Assembly (NCBI GenBank): GCA_013176395.1
Contig: JABMLP010000015.1
Coordinates: 1,240,001-1,304,000 of the forward strand
Origin: Venturia oleaginea
Lineage: Eukaryota > Ascomycota > Dothideomycetes > Venturiales > Venturiaceae
Direction of reading: 5' to 3'
Length of the DNA stretch: 64,000 nt
In this document: piece by piece, positions 45,702 through 55,647 of the stretch
Layout of the letters: the number at the start of each line of letters is the position of its first letter
How positions within the stretch are numbered: position 1 is the stretch's first letter
Translations under genes and position numbers: made by a program
The notes under the pieces: model-generated
What the model was told of the DNA's origin: nothing
Database searches by the model: none
The model's input: only the letters and a program-made list of their open reading frames with translations

Positions 45702-48407
45702 CTACGCGACTTCGTTCATGGTGATCTCATCGCCACGTCCCGTAGTAGCGCAATGCTCTACAATCAGCCTCTCCAAATCCATGACCTTGAACGGCTTGGT
45801 CAGGAAACCCTTCATGCCCGCCTTATCAGCTCTCTCCAACGCGCCCTCCGTCACGTCGGCCGTCACAGCCAAGATGGCCGGTCTCTTCCCTCTCCGTCTA
45901 CATCTCACTTGGTGCTCAATGGCCGGGTCGTCCTCTTCATCACTGCTGTCCCAGTCCATCGCTAGGATACGCTCCGAGGCTTCATAGCCGTCCATAAATG
46001 GCATCCACAAATCCATGAGAACAACATCGACTTCTGCACCAAGCATCTCCATCTGTCGGACTGCCTGCGCACCGTCGTAGGCTTCATAGATGTGCTTGTA
46101 GCCCAGCTTCTTAAGCATGTTCACAAGCAGCGTGCGGTTGATTTTATTGTCCTCGACCACAAGAAAGGTAAGAGGATATTTTGTACTAAGTTCACGATCG
46201 AAAGCAAAGCCGCGCTTCGCAGGGGTTGCGCGCCGGGGCGTAGGGATAGAGATCTCTTTGACCGCTTTCGCAAACGGAGTGAGCGGTGACGACGAATCTC
46301 TCATTTGGTCAAATTGTCGATTTAATTGTACGGACGCCGAGGCAGATGATTTCAAATTGTCGGCACGCAATTGTAATGATTCGTCCAATCGTTCCAGACT
46401 ATCGAGCACAGAATACTTGGAAGCGGAGGTGGGTCCCGGTGACGATGATGGAGTGGATGGTCGGCTTATCCTATCACTCGGTGTGACTGGTATCCGTATC
46501 TCAAACTCGCTACCTCTCTTTTCCCCGTCTGTTCTTGTGTGAACCAGATTCAAGTCCCCTCCCAGCTTTCTGGCAAGACCCTTAGCCACCATAAGGCCTA
46601 AACCCAGCCCCTCACTCTGTCGCGTCAACGAATCGTCTTCCTTGGAAAACGGCTGGAATAATTTTGGGACGAACTCTTCGTGGATCCCAGTGCCAGTGTC
46701 GCTGACAATAATCACAACGTACCGCGATTGGGGGCTGAGGCGTGCTTGCACGGCGACTTCACCCTCGTCCGTGAATTTGACGGCATTGGAGTAGACAGAG
46801 GAGATGACCTTCACCAGACTCTGCTCCTCGATCAGGATTGTGGCAGGCACGGCTGAATGCACATCCCATTTGATGGTCTTGACCCTGGTCTCGCCGTTGG
46901 GACTTCGAGAATGTACCTCGATGATCTCGCCTCCATTGGACTCGCGCGCAATTGCTGATTCGGGCCTGCCGCCAACCTTGAGCAGATCGTTGATGAGAAA
47001 TTGCAAAACATCTCGAAGATTCGTATGCCGCAGACCTGGAGGCACCAAGGTTTGTTGGCAATTTTCAAGGTGCGCAGTGGTCGGAGACATGAGGGAGAGG
47101 CGGACACTTTCTTGATGGCGGGCAAGCTCTGCATGCTCCTGCTCAGGAATTGCCGCACCAGAGTGGTCAGGCCATGTCGTGGTCTGCTGCAGCTTTCGAA
47201 GTTTGTGGGCCTTTCCGTGTACGGCTGAGTCGCTTCCTCTTCTTCTTTTGTTGCCTTTGAAGTTGATGGGCACATTTTCACCCGTGACAACTATGTCTGG
47301 CCTCTTCTCTTTCTTGGTTCCACGAGGACCATGTGAGGCTTCCAAAGCGCTCTCATCAGGAGGCGATAATGGAGCGTCAGGAACGCCCATGTTCATGTCA
47401 TAAGCATGAACGACATTGTCTGCTGCCTCAACAGCTCGACGCGAACTATCTTGCACGACCTCAATGTTTTCCCTGAGACCATCAAGCACAGCGCGCATAG
47501 CACTGTCTTGCAGTCCTTCTGTGGCTTCCTGCACCGTCGCATACATGACATCCAACATGCCCACCACACCCTGCATCGGCGTCCGCAACTCGTGAGAGAG
47601 ATTTCGCGCATAGGGTTTTAGTGATTGCGTGGCAGCTATCACATCGTGGGGAATGACTGCGTTCGGGTCGGCAGTCGCTTTCAGTGCTGAGGCGAAGCGG
47701 CCTCGATCCTTGAAACCTGCCAACAGGACGTCTTCTAGAGAGTGATAGAGTAACTCGGTAAAGGCCCAACTCAGCTTCCGTTTTTGCAATCCCTCCAACG
47801 ACCACATGCCACCAAAGTGACCGAAGCATTTTCCATCATTGTCGAAAAGAGGAATTCCCATATAGGCTTCTGCTGGCACAGTAAAAGCGGCGGCATTCGG
47901 GTTGTCTACGATGGCTTCGTTCAGTCGTTCTGGAAGCAGAAAGACCTTGTCATGCTTCATGTATGCGCAGGGCGCGCCATATACCGAGAATGTGATATTG
48001 GTTCCGCCTCCCTCATTTCCGAGTCCGTCGTTGAAGTACAAGGCCTGGCTCAAGAGACAGGACCCTGGGTTTCCGTACGGCGGCATTTCGACGTTCGCGT
48101 CTTCATCTTCAGCCACGACTCGTTTATTGATGAAGGAATACTGAGAACCAGTTATGTCTGCCAGACCCTTGGCGGCCAACGGCCAAAACTCTTCCTCGGT
48201 CCGCGTAGCCTTCAGAGCAGCCTTCAGGTTGAAGATGCGCTCCAATGCTATGCTCTCGGCATCCTCGTAATGTCTGGCCAACTCTTCCTGAAAGCCATGC
48301 TCGCCATTATGGATGACAGAATTCGGGGCCGGCAGTGATATACAAATCGAGTCTCTCGTGGGCGGTCCGTCCGGTGGTTCAGGGCCGTCGCCCGTCTTCG
48401 CAGCCAT
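45702..48407 (-). CDS. Hybrid histidine kinase (GAF-HisKA-HATPase-REC)
   Basis: Single exon of 901 residues from the ATG at 48407. Order: a GAF-like sensor (about 60-260, with YMGIPLFDNDGKCFGHFGGM), dimerisation/phosphoacceptor domain with NLSHELRTPMQGVVG (phospho-His about residue 296), a long basic linker, HATPase domain with N-box SNAVKFTDEGE and G-boxes VSDTGTGI and EGLGLGLMVAKGLA, and a receiver domain (about 770-890) with FLVVEDNKINRTLL and the phospho-Asp in VVLMDLWMPFMDGYEASE. No membrane helix, so a cytosolic two-component sensor. It would pass phosphate via an HPt protein to a response regulator. I did not assign it to a numbered fungal class. Confidence 0.93.
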   Translation of the reverse strand: MAAKTGDGPEPPDGPPTRDSICISLPAPNSVIHNGEHGFQEELARHYEDAESIALERIFNLKAALKATRTEEEFWPLAAKGLADITGSQYSFINKRVVAEDEDANVEMPPYGNPGSCLLSQALYFNDGLGNEGGGTNITFSVYGAPCAYMKHDKVFLLPERLNEAIVDNPNAAAFTVPAEAYMGIPLFDNDGKCFGHFGGMWSLEGLQKRKLSWAFTELLYHSLEDVLLAGFKDRGRFASALKATADPNAVIPHDVIAATQSLKPYARNLSHELRTPMQGVVGMLDVMYATVQEATEGLQDSAMRAVLDGLRENIEVVQDSSRRAVEAADNVVHAYDMNMGVPDAPLSPPDESALEASHGPRGTKKEKRPDIVVTGENVPINFKGNKRRRGSDSAVHGKAHKLRKLQQTTTWPDHSGAAIPEQEHAELARHQESVRLSLMSPTTAHLENCQQTLVPPGLRHTNLRDVLQFLINDLLKVGGRPESAIARESNGGEIIEVHSRSPNGETRVKTIKWDVHSAVPATILIEEQSLVKVISSVYSNAVKFTDEGEVAVQARLSPQSRYVVIIVSDTGTGIHEEFVPKLFQPFSKEDDSLTRQSEGLGLGLMVAKGLARKLGGDLNLVHTRTDGEKRGSEFEIRIPVTPSDRISRPSTPSSSPGPTSASKYSVLDSLERLDESLQLRADNLKSSASASVQLNRQFDQMRDSSSPLTPFAKAVKEISIPTPRRATPAKRGFAFDRELSTKYPLTFLVVEDNKINRTLLVNMLKKLGYKHIYEAYDGAQAVRQMEMLGAEVDVVLMDLWMPFMDGYEASERILAMDWDSSDEEDDPAIEHQVRCRRRGKRPAILAVTADVTEGALERADKAGMKGFLTKPFKVMDLERLIVEHCATTGRGDEITMNEVA

Positions 48408-50031
48408 GGTATCGTGCAGCGAAATCCAGTTTGAAGGTCGATTCAAAGAGCGCAGATGGTGAGTGTAAGCGTAAGGCGAAAGGGGTAAGGACCCTCCGCC
48501 GGACTGGACGCAACCAGATTCGTGTTTATGGTGCAAAAAGGCGAGTTTTGGGGTGAAGGAGTCGAGATGGAGATCTTTACTCAGATGAGTAGAGAAGTGT
48601 CGCAACGGTGTCGATCGATCTAACGCACAAAGACAAAAAGGGAAAAGGTGAGCTTCGTAGGATACTCAGTAGTTTTCGAAGCGGATGTGCAAGACTTGGG
48701 TGAGATGTCGGCTTCGGAGTAGTGGCCGCGCGACAGGGTAGGATGGTGGAGTAGCAATGGTTTGAAATGGGCTAGTAGAGGGGTGAAGAGGTGAGCAGAG
48801 TTCCAAGGTTATTATTATCTCTACGCGATCAGCCCTAGATCCTTGGTATCCGGGACAGTGGTTCACGCAGGCAAGGGCGATGGGTGGAACTGAGATGGAC
48901 GTTGGGAGAGGGGATTGTCAGAAACAGCAGGACTTGGTATGACAGCAAGCAATGAAGGGGAATGGCGATGATCCTGCTCGCCTGGCAAACGAACGAGACT
49001 CGACTCGGCTCGAGTGCTCGATTCCGTATCGGCCTCGGTCAGCAGAGGGTCTAGGCAGCTCTAGACTCAGTCCCTGTAATGGCTGGCACCATTTCATGCA
49101 TGGTCCAGCGTAGAGTACTGGCAGGCAGCGCTGGTACTGGCAGGCAGCGCTGGTACTGGCAGGCAGCGCTGGTACTGGCAGGCAGCGCTGGTACTGGCAG
49201 GCAGCGCTGGTACTGGCAGCCCTCAGCTGGTACTAGCAGCCCTCAGTCACGGAAGCACTCCGGTGGGATTCGGACCGATGAGTGAATGCTATGAGGATCT
49301 GCTTACCCATATCACTAAGCTGGCTTGGCATACGCAATGCACTGGAATGGAACAGTCTAGCCCCTACGCTAGAAGGCCGCTAGATGCGACACCCGTCCCC
49401 GTCCCCGTCTCCGTCACAGAAAACGGCCACAGAAACGGCCACATCCAACTCGGCCTGGTCTAGACCCCCATCCACACCTCCAATAGCAATTGCGCCATGT
49501 TTCCACCGACCACAGCGGTCCTTTTGAACGTTTCATCCGGGACTTGTACCGCCGGACCAAGACATCTGTCAACATGCCATCTCTGCTCTGCCGAATCCGA
49601 CATCACACACTCCCACTCCGAGGGCACAATCTCATCGACGAGTCATTGATCCGTCTTTCCCGATTAGCATGCATCCAATACCCACTCACGACGTTGAAGA
49701 CCACGCATCGCTAGCCGCCGCTGACCCCGTGCTGGTCGTTTCAAGTCAATATTTCCTGTACCATCTCCTCTCCGTCACAATGCAAAAGCACAAATGTTCA
49801 AAGTGAAGAATGTGAGATCAACGAATGATTCTCTAGTCATGGATGTTTGATGCAAACCAGGGACTCCGCCCAACTTTACTTTCAGCTTCATGTCTATAAT
49901 ATAATCTGATCGCAGCTTAACTGTGCTTCGTTTTACACTCTGCCAATCGCCATACTAGCCTTTATAATATCCTAAATATTCCAAACAACCGTAGTCTCAC
50001 AGACCATACATGTCTACCAAATCCAGCAACT
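48408..50031. other. Intergenic with minisatellite
   Basis: 1.6 kb without a supported gene. The left part holds the promoter and leader of the histidine kinase; the minisatellite at 49115-49247 is listed separately. Small open frames across it are not supported. Confidence 0.5.
49115..49247. repeat. 19-bp minisatellite, about seven units
   Basis: The unit GTACTGGCAGGCAGCGCTG is repeated five times without change (49115-49209), followed by two variant units in which GGCAGCGCTG is replaced by a CCCTCAG-type ending (49210-49247). Confidence 0.92.
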
Positions 50032-50338
50032 CTACTGCACAATACAGTACTCCAGGGCAGCTGGATAGTTCTTCGTGGCTTTACAGCAATGATGGCCTGT
50101 TCTACCCTTACACACCTTCGACTTGGTACATTCCGACAGGTAATCCGTACACTTGCAAAAAAAAACTTTAGTACACAACATCCAACGTACCATCGCATTC
50201 ATCTATGTTACTCACCCCGAAGTAGATTGAACCTGGAACTCCGTAGGCACAAATAGCTGGTGGATCTACACAAATCGCGGCGAGACTAGGGGAGGAGAAA
50301 TGCACAAGAGCCACCAAGACGAGATGGGATATTTGCAT
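50032..50338 (-). CDS. Small secreted 8-cysteine protein
   Basis: Two exons (50216-50338, 50032-50151) with a 64-nt intron encode 80 residues. The ATG at 50338 opens a signal peptide (MQISHLVLVALVHFSSPSLA), leaving a mature protein of about 60 residues with eight cysteines: two before the intron, then a CTDYLSEC, VC, HHCC and YC pattern after it. The intron has a GTGAGT donor, an ACTAA branch region and a CAAG acceptor. Length, signal peptide and cysteine density fit a secreted effector-like or antimicrobial-type protein; no family recognised. The transposon at 50815 lies about 480 bp upstream of its start. Confidence 0.7.
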
Positions 50339-50814
50339 TGTTGCGGTAGAGGGTGGTGGGGGTGGGTTGAAGATGATTGATGTTTGGTTTTGGGTCACGA
50401 GTGGAGAGGGCGGGCGCAATCATGGAACGTAGGTACACCAGCCCATATAAGTAACATACGTCCGCCTCCCTCACAGTCTGCTGCAGTATAGGAGCGGATG
50501 TGTCCGGGCCAAAGAACGTCACTCTCGTAACATACCTCCGCACATTTCATATGGTGAACAAAGTTGTAACAGCGCGGTGGAATTTACACAGTACGTTCGT
50601 TGACGCCAGAACCACAATATTTCGCCAACCATAAGCTCTGCTTTGTCGTTATTTTCGAGTCAATCCAGATAGGAAGCTTTTCACCTCAGCGAGGACATTA
50701 TTTGCAACTTGCGACCGAGCGGTTTTCTGAAAGCCAAGACAGCGGGCAGATCAAGGCCCACAAGATTTTTATAGGATTCTGATTAAATCTGGATGTTTTC
50801 ATATTGCCGGCCTA
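50339..50814. other. Intergenic
   Basis: 476 bp between the small secreted protein start and the transposon end. Nothing else was recognised. Confidence 0.5.
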
Positions 50815-50908
50815 TTAGTTGTTAGCTCCACGCTAATACAGTGATATGAGGTCTCAATTTATCGGTATCTTCACCAAGATCTCAGCCATTTTTGGTGTTT
50901 CAATACAT

Positions 50909-52062
50909 TTATAAGCAGAATCTGATTGGCTGTATATAATACCACTTTGTATAGCCTCCTCTGGCCTCTATAACGTCTTGACATCTCTGCCGCATAGTCT
51001 CATGCAGTCCCATCAGTTTTTCTGGTGTAACAGCTTCCCAGGCTTCCTTTACCACCTTTCTTAGCTCATCATAAGAGAAAATCTTGCTGACTCCGTACAT
51101 AGCTTCAATCCAGTCCTTCATCCAATTCCATATATCCTCAATTGGGTTGAGATCTGGCGAAAAGGGGGGCCAGAAAATCATCCGAATACGTCTCTCTCGA
51201 ATCTCCCTTTGAGCTACCTTTCCTGCATGCCCAGGAGCATTATCTTGCATCAGAGACAGCTCAGGGTTCATACGTAACCAACCGTGTATTAGGGGTATAA
51301 TTCTCTCTGCGTAAGACTCCTGATTAATACTGCCCCATTCCTTCTCCCAGAATAGGAAAGGGCCTTTGCCAGAAAGCCCTGAAAAACAGCCCCAAAACAT
51401 CCATCCTATACGTCTCTGACGCTTCTCAAGTACGCAGTCAGGGTGGAGTTCTTCCCCCGGTGTCCTTGTAACCCACTGCCTTTTATGTCTTCCTCCTGTC
51501 ACCCAGGTTTCGTCGCTCCAAAGAATGTATAGCCAGTCCTGGAGAGTCCAATTGCGGTGTTCCTCAGCCCAGGCAAGACGTAGATCCATATTCTTTTGCG
51601 AGAGATGAGGTTTTTGGCGTGCGATAAAGCGTCGGTAGCCTGTCGGTAGCCCCTTTTTGCGACTGCTTTTCGGATGATGTCTCCGGTGATATTGAAGTGG
51701 GAGAATGGGCCATTTGCGAGGGCTGGGAAGGAGGTAAGCCGTGTAGCTTTTGACTTACAAATATACGCAATTATCTCGTTAATCTGCTCCTCTGTAAGAA
51801 GACTTTTTGGGCCTATTTCCCCGCTTTTCTGTGGTGTAGGACGGCCAGCTGTACAAGCGTAAGAGATCTGGCGGATTGAGATATCGATAGGGGGGTCCTT
51901 CCTAAGGTAATGATCTCGAATCTGTTGGTGTTTGAAGCCTGCTTCATGAAGAGTAACAATTCTAAGGCGGAGATCTCGAGATAGCTCTTGGCAGCAGCGA
52001 TATGAGGAGGAGGTGGTGGTGGTAGTAGTAGAAATACCAGATTCTTGAGATAATTGAGACAT
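50909..52062 (-). pseudogene. Tc1-type (DD34E) transposase, frameshifted
   Basis: The N-terminal part (ATG at 52062) has the helix-turn-helix DNA-binding region (CQELSRDLRLRIVTLHEAGF, then LLTEEQINEIIAYI). The C-terminal part in another frame (to the stop at 50909) has the catalytic triad: LWSDETWV, MQDNAPGHAG and PFSPDLNPIEDIW, with 34 residues between the second Asp and the Glu, a DD34E spacing typical of Tc1. The frame is broken at 51631-51652, where an 11-bp unit is tandemly duplicated with one mismatch. Apart from this, no stop interrupts the two parts. The downstream part has its own internal ATG, but would lack the DNA-binding domain. Confidence 0.88.
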
Positions 52063-52076
52063 TGCGATAACCGCAC

Positions 52077-52165
52077 GAGAGAGAGAGAGAGAGATTGAAT
52101 GTACGAAAGAGAAAGATTGAATGCACGAGTAGGAGAGATTGAATGCACAAGTCAGAGAGAAAGAG
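52077..52165. repeat. GA microsatellite and degenerate short tandem repeats
   Basis: An 18-nt (GA)n run at 52077-52094 is followed by three imperfect repeats of a unit containing GATTGAATGYAC spaced 23-27 bp apart. The tract lies between the right transposon end and the transposase start, in the element's 5' leader. Confidence 0.75.
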
Positions 52166-52252
52166 AGACTACTGAATACGTGTAATATACACGACATATA
52201 CAGACCGGTGGTTTCAAGTACATTGATGCATTGGCCACGAGCTAACAACCAA

Positions 52253-53271
52253 TAGCCATGTAACCATGGTATACAGTAATCGACAGATCAACGTTAAGCG
52301 ACGTGTTTGATCTGCAAAGATTTCCATGCTCAGCGGTCTTGGCTCTTCGAAATCCACTCGATCGCAGGTTGCAATTTATCTTCGTTGACGTGGTCACGTG
52401 AATGGTACTCTATATACCCGTAGGAGGTACTGTTGCGGCAAGCCAAAGGTGGCCGGATTTTGCCTACAGCCTAGCGGCGAACTCGATTGATTTCGACAGC
52501 CAAACGCTCGAAACAAATTCTAAAAAGCTCGTCAACTCTTAAGAAGACTTGTAGTAAGATTACCAAGAATAGCTATAGCTTTCCGAAGTATGTCTCTCAG
52601 TTTGGGTACGTCATCGCGAAAAGTTGTATTACTGTTGGGAGCAAGTGAGGCATGTCAAAAACCGGCCGCTTTTCGCTCGCACTGATAGCTCGTAATAGAG
52701 ACCTCTCGGGATTCGCTCTGAGGATTTTTGGAAAAATCGTCTGGATAGATTTGCAGACAACATGTCCAGTCCCATTCCATCGGACCGCATCTAGAAACAC
52801 AATTTCATGGCGAAATGCCATCCCGTGTATATCATGCCGCAAACTCAGAAAGACCTGTTGCCGACGGTCATCGAATTCATCAGCCTTTCTACAAGGCTGG
52901 CAACGCATCTTCCTTCGCAGTTCACGTTGACGATTTTTCCTCGCTCCCTCGTACAGCACTTATGGGTTGATCACACTCAAGTTTGAATTCAATGTCAATG
53001 CCTCCTTGGCAATTGGGTTCGGAAAATTGACAAAAGGTTATCCATGTCGATATAATGTTGAAGAGGAAGGACTGATTGGGACTATGAGAGAAACATAGAC
53101 GACGAGAATAGAATTGAAGGAGGCAGAAAACATAGCTGTTTGTTGGATACCTACTATTCAATCTTTTCGTCATTCGACTGTTCGCATCAACTTTGGGCAT
53201 TGAGGAATCATGGCAAGAATTGCAGCAGGTTCTACTCGTTCCAAGTCGAATATTGACAGTACAGCGTCGGA
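52253..53271. other. Intergenic, one doubtful ORF
   Basis: About 1 kb between the transposon and the next possible gene. A minus-strand frame ending at 52597 encodes about 103 residues from its first ATG (MRCQPCRKADEFDDRRQQVF...), with no recognised domain; it may be a chance ORF or a decayed gene. Confidence 0.4.
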
Positions 53272-53595
53272 TTAGCCTTGTTTAGGCTGAAATGATCGTG
53301 CTCCGTGTTCAAGCCAACTTTTTGCGTATGTTGGAACCGCTCGCTTTCGCCTCTTCCTTGGCGATTCGCCTGCAACATCATCTGACTCTTGGTTCTCATC
53401 CAAAGTCTGTTGCACATCTCCCACCGGTCGCGCGATCTGGCCTCCAGATTGGGTCGAAAAAGCCGAAACATCATTTCTCGGATGCACATCATTCCAATGG
53501 TCGTTTCTGTCCATGTTTCTGCCATCTCCGTGAAGTGTTCCAAAGGGAAAAGGTGGTTGGTAAAGTCCCCCCATCCCTAGCCCCAAGGGATTCAT
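53272..53595 (-). CDS. Doubtful hypothetical protein downstream of CDK8
   Basis: A frame of 108 residues from the ATG at 53595; the frame is open back to 53799 without an ATG. It ends in a basic, Ser-poor tail (PRKRRKRAVPTYAKSWLEHG). It follows the CDK8 stop by about 275 bp on the same strand and may be a separate small gene whose first exon I could not place, or part of a decayed gene. Confidence 0.3.
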   Translation of the reverse strand: MNPLGLGMGGLYQPPFPFGTLHGDGRNMDRNDHWNDVHPRNDVSAFSTQSGGQIARPVGDVQQTLDENQESDDVAGESPRKRRKRAVPTYAKSWLEHGARSFQPKQG

Positions 53596-53870
53596 AAGTC
53601 CTCTATTCCATTGCGCATTTATGTCGATTTCTACGCCATACCCGTATGATGTTCGAACGGGCAAATAATATAGCGCACTTTTGTCTATCCCAACCCCCAC
53701 GGAACTGCAGGGTTCAAAGATGGCGGCACGTTTCTGGATATTTGCTGCATCTTGGAGTGGCCAACCATGCGACGATGGAACAACACCATCTACAACCAAT
53801 GGGCTGATCTGTCACCGTCAACGCATGTCAATATCTGCCAGCAAAATCCTCGCGTTTCGATGGTACGATC

Positions 53871-55347
53871 TCATCCTTCCTTCAGTCTCTTTGCAGGGCG
53901 CCCCATGTATGAATCGTCGGGTAAGCCAGATCTTTTTGTTCCAGGAAGACTCGAAGTGCGAATGTCATTGTCTTCTTGACTTACTCTTCGGAGAGGATAT
54001 GTCATATCACTTCCCTCAAAGCAGTTCTTCTCGGGTTTGTCATTCGGATCGGCTAGAAAGTAAGGATGTTGCAATGCTTGTTCTGCTGTGAGTCTTTGGT
54101 CAGGATCATACTCCAGGAGACCCCTCAGCAAGTTCAGGCCTTCGGTTCCAGGCGTCATATTTGGCGGACCATTCTTCGGGTATTTGTATTGGTTCAGGAT
54201 GGACCAATACCAATTGTCAAGCCCAGTGGGATTCGCAACGCGATGGTTCGAGTTGAGTAGGCCCGGCAATTGTGAAAATTCGGGCATGCTCGCCAGCAGC
54301 GGCCACCGATCCTTCTGTGGCATACCCATAATCTCGACGATTTTCTGCATCTGATTCCGTTGGAATGGGACAGACTTCTTGTTGTCCATCTTCGCTTCTT
54401 CACCCTTGAAGATCGGCCGAAGCGAGAGGAGTTCAGCGAAAATGCAGCCCACCGCCCACAGATCGACAGCAGGGGTGTAATGTCTACTTCCTAGGAGAAG
54501 TTCCGGGGCTCGATACCAGATGGTGACGACTACTTTGTCGCCAGTGAAGAGCGAATTGAGTGGTTTCAGAAACAACCGAGCAAGACCGAGATCTCCAATT
54601 TTGACCTCACCCTGACTCGTGACCATGATATTGGCTGGTTTGAGATCTCGGTGCATCACCCAGTTCCGATGAAGATACAGGAGTCCTTGAAGCAGCTGGA
54701 ACATGATGGATTTGATGGTTCGAGCTGGGATCGCTTGTCGTTGTGGCTGGGTGTGATGATGAATGATTTGGAGTAAATCGTGCTCCGCATATTCGAACAC
54801 GATATAGATGCATTTATCTTCCAGGATGATTTCGACAGTGTGAACGACATTTGGATGAGCCAGTTCTGTACACAGTGCCATCTCACGAATAGCAGATTGC
54901 GATATGCCTGTGTAACCTACTTCGCCCTCTTTGTCTGGTTTGAATCTATCACACGCGGTCAGCAGGCAACATTATGGAGTAAGCAATGACAAACTTTTTG
55001 ATTGCAAACTCTCCAACTTCCCCTTTGTTGCTCCTAGCTTTGTAAACTCTTCCATAAGTACCACTACTGATGAAGCCGATGATTTTATATCGCTCGTAGA
55101 TGCGTCTCCGAGTATACATCGGCTGTCCGATCATGGACATCTTCGAGGAATCTGCGCTATCTGTTTGAGGTACACTTGGATCAGAAAACGGTGGTGTTTG
55201 ATAGATGCTCAAAGCAAGGAGGCAGGAATTTGTTGACGGATTCCGACGGGAGTATTCAGGAAGTAACGCACCGTCAAAAGCAGTTAGGACAGGGCCTGAG
55301 ATCTGCTGGCCGCGTCTCTCGGCAGCTGTGGGCGGGCTGCTGGACAT
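53871..55347 (-). CDS. ssn3: Mediator kinase CDK8 / Ssn3 (Srb10)
   Basis: Two exons (54995-55347, 53871-54945) give 475 residues. The kinase domain starts at about residue 85: [29 protein letters not shown], the SQSAIREM helix in place of the PSTAIRE of cell-cycle CDKs, [32 protein letters not shown], the DLG (not DFG) motif in [11 protein letters not shown], and [19 protein letters not shown]. The end, [13 protein letters not shown] ... RPAKRLKEG, is the standard fungal Ssn3 C-terminus. It works with cyclin C, Med12 and Med13 in the Mediator kinase module to control RNA polymerase II transcription. The 70-residue N-terminal extension is low in conservation. Confidence 0.96.
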
Positions 55348-55647
55348 TTGATCGTGTCACTTTCGCCCCTTTTACGTGTCCTCTTTTCTAATGGAAGCCT
55401 GCTTTAGCGGCGGGTTGATGCACTTCTCGCAAGGGTTTCTGCGCCTGATTTTGCGGGCGTGCACGTGCTGCCATCCATAACATTGTCATTGTCCAATTAT
55501 TATATTTCATTCTCTATGAGAGAGAGATATTCAGGAATTACATCAAATACAGGAACAACAGGTTATCAGGCAGAGCTTCGTGCCTCATTGACATAGTACC
55601 AAGGTACCGAATCATCCGCCTTGATACTCATCAGTTGCAAATTAACC
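55348..55647. other. Intergenic
   Basis: 300 bp upstream of the CDK8 start and downstream of the NAPE-PLD-like gene. It should contain the CDK8 promoter; includes a short (GA)n run near 55518. Confidence 0.5.

Larger units (their letters stand above)
50815..52252 (-). mobile_element. Tc1-type DNA transposon
   Basis: The ends are inverted repeats of about 28 bp: the left begins TTAGTTGTTAGCTC (50815) and the right, read on the minus strand, TTGGTTGTTAGCTC (ending at 52252). Both are flanked by TA (50813-50814 and 52253-52254), the target duplication of Tc1/mariner elements. The 1,438-bp element carries one minus-strand transposase, now frameshifted. Its ends differ from each other at several positions, so it is not brand new. 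Confidence 0.88.

Noticed and set aside
45475..45987. Plus-strand frame of 170 codons
   Set aside because: Its right half is antisense to the receiver domain of the histidine kinase, and it has no motif of its own.
49079..49285. Plus-strand frame through the minisatellite
   Set aside because: Its protein is only the translated 19-bp repeat in successive frames; no evidence of a real gene.
52597..52905. Minus-strand frame with MRCQPCRKADEFDDRRQQ start
   Set aside because: No recognised domain, no splice links, and it lies in a gap next to a transposon; mentioned only in the intergenic entry.
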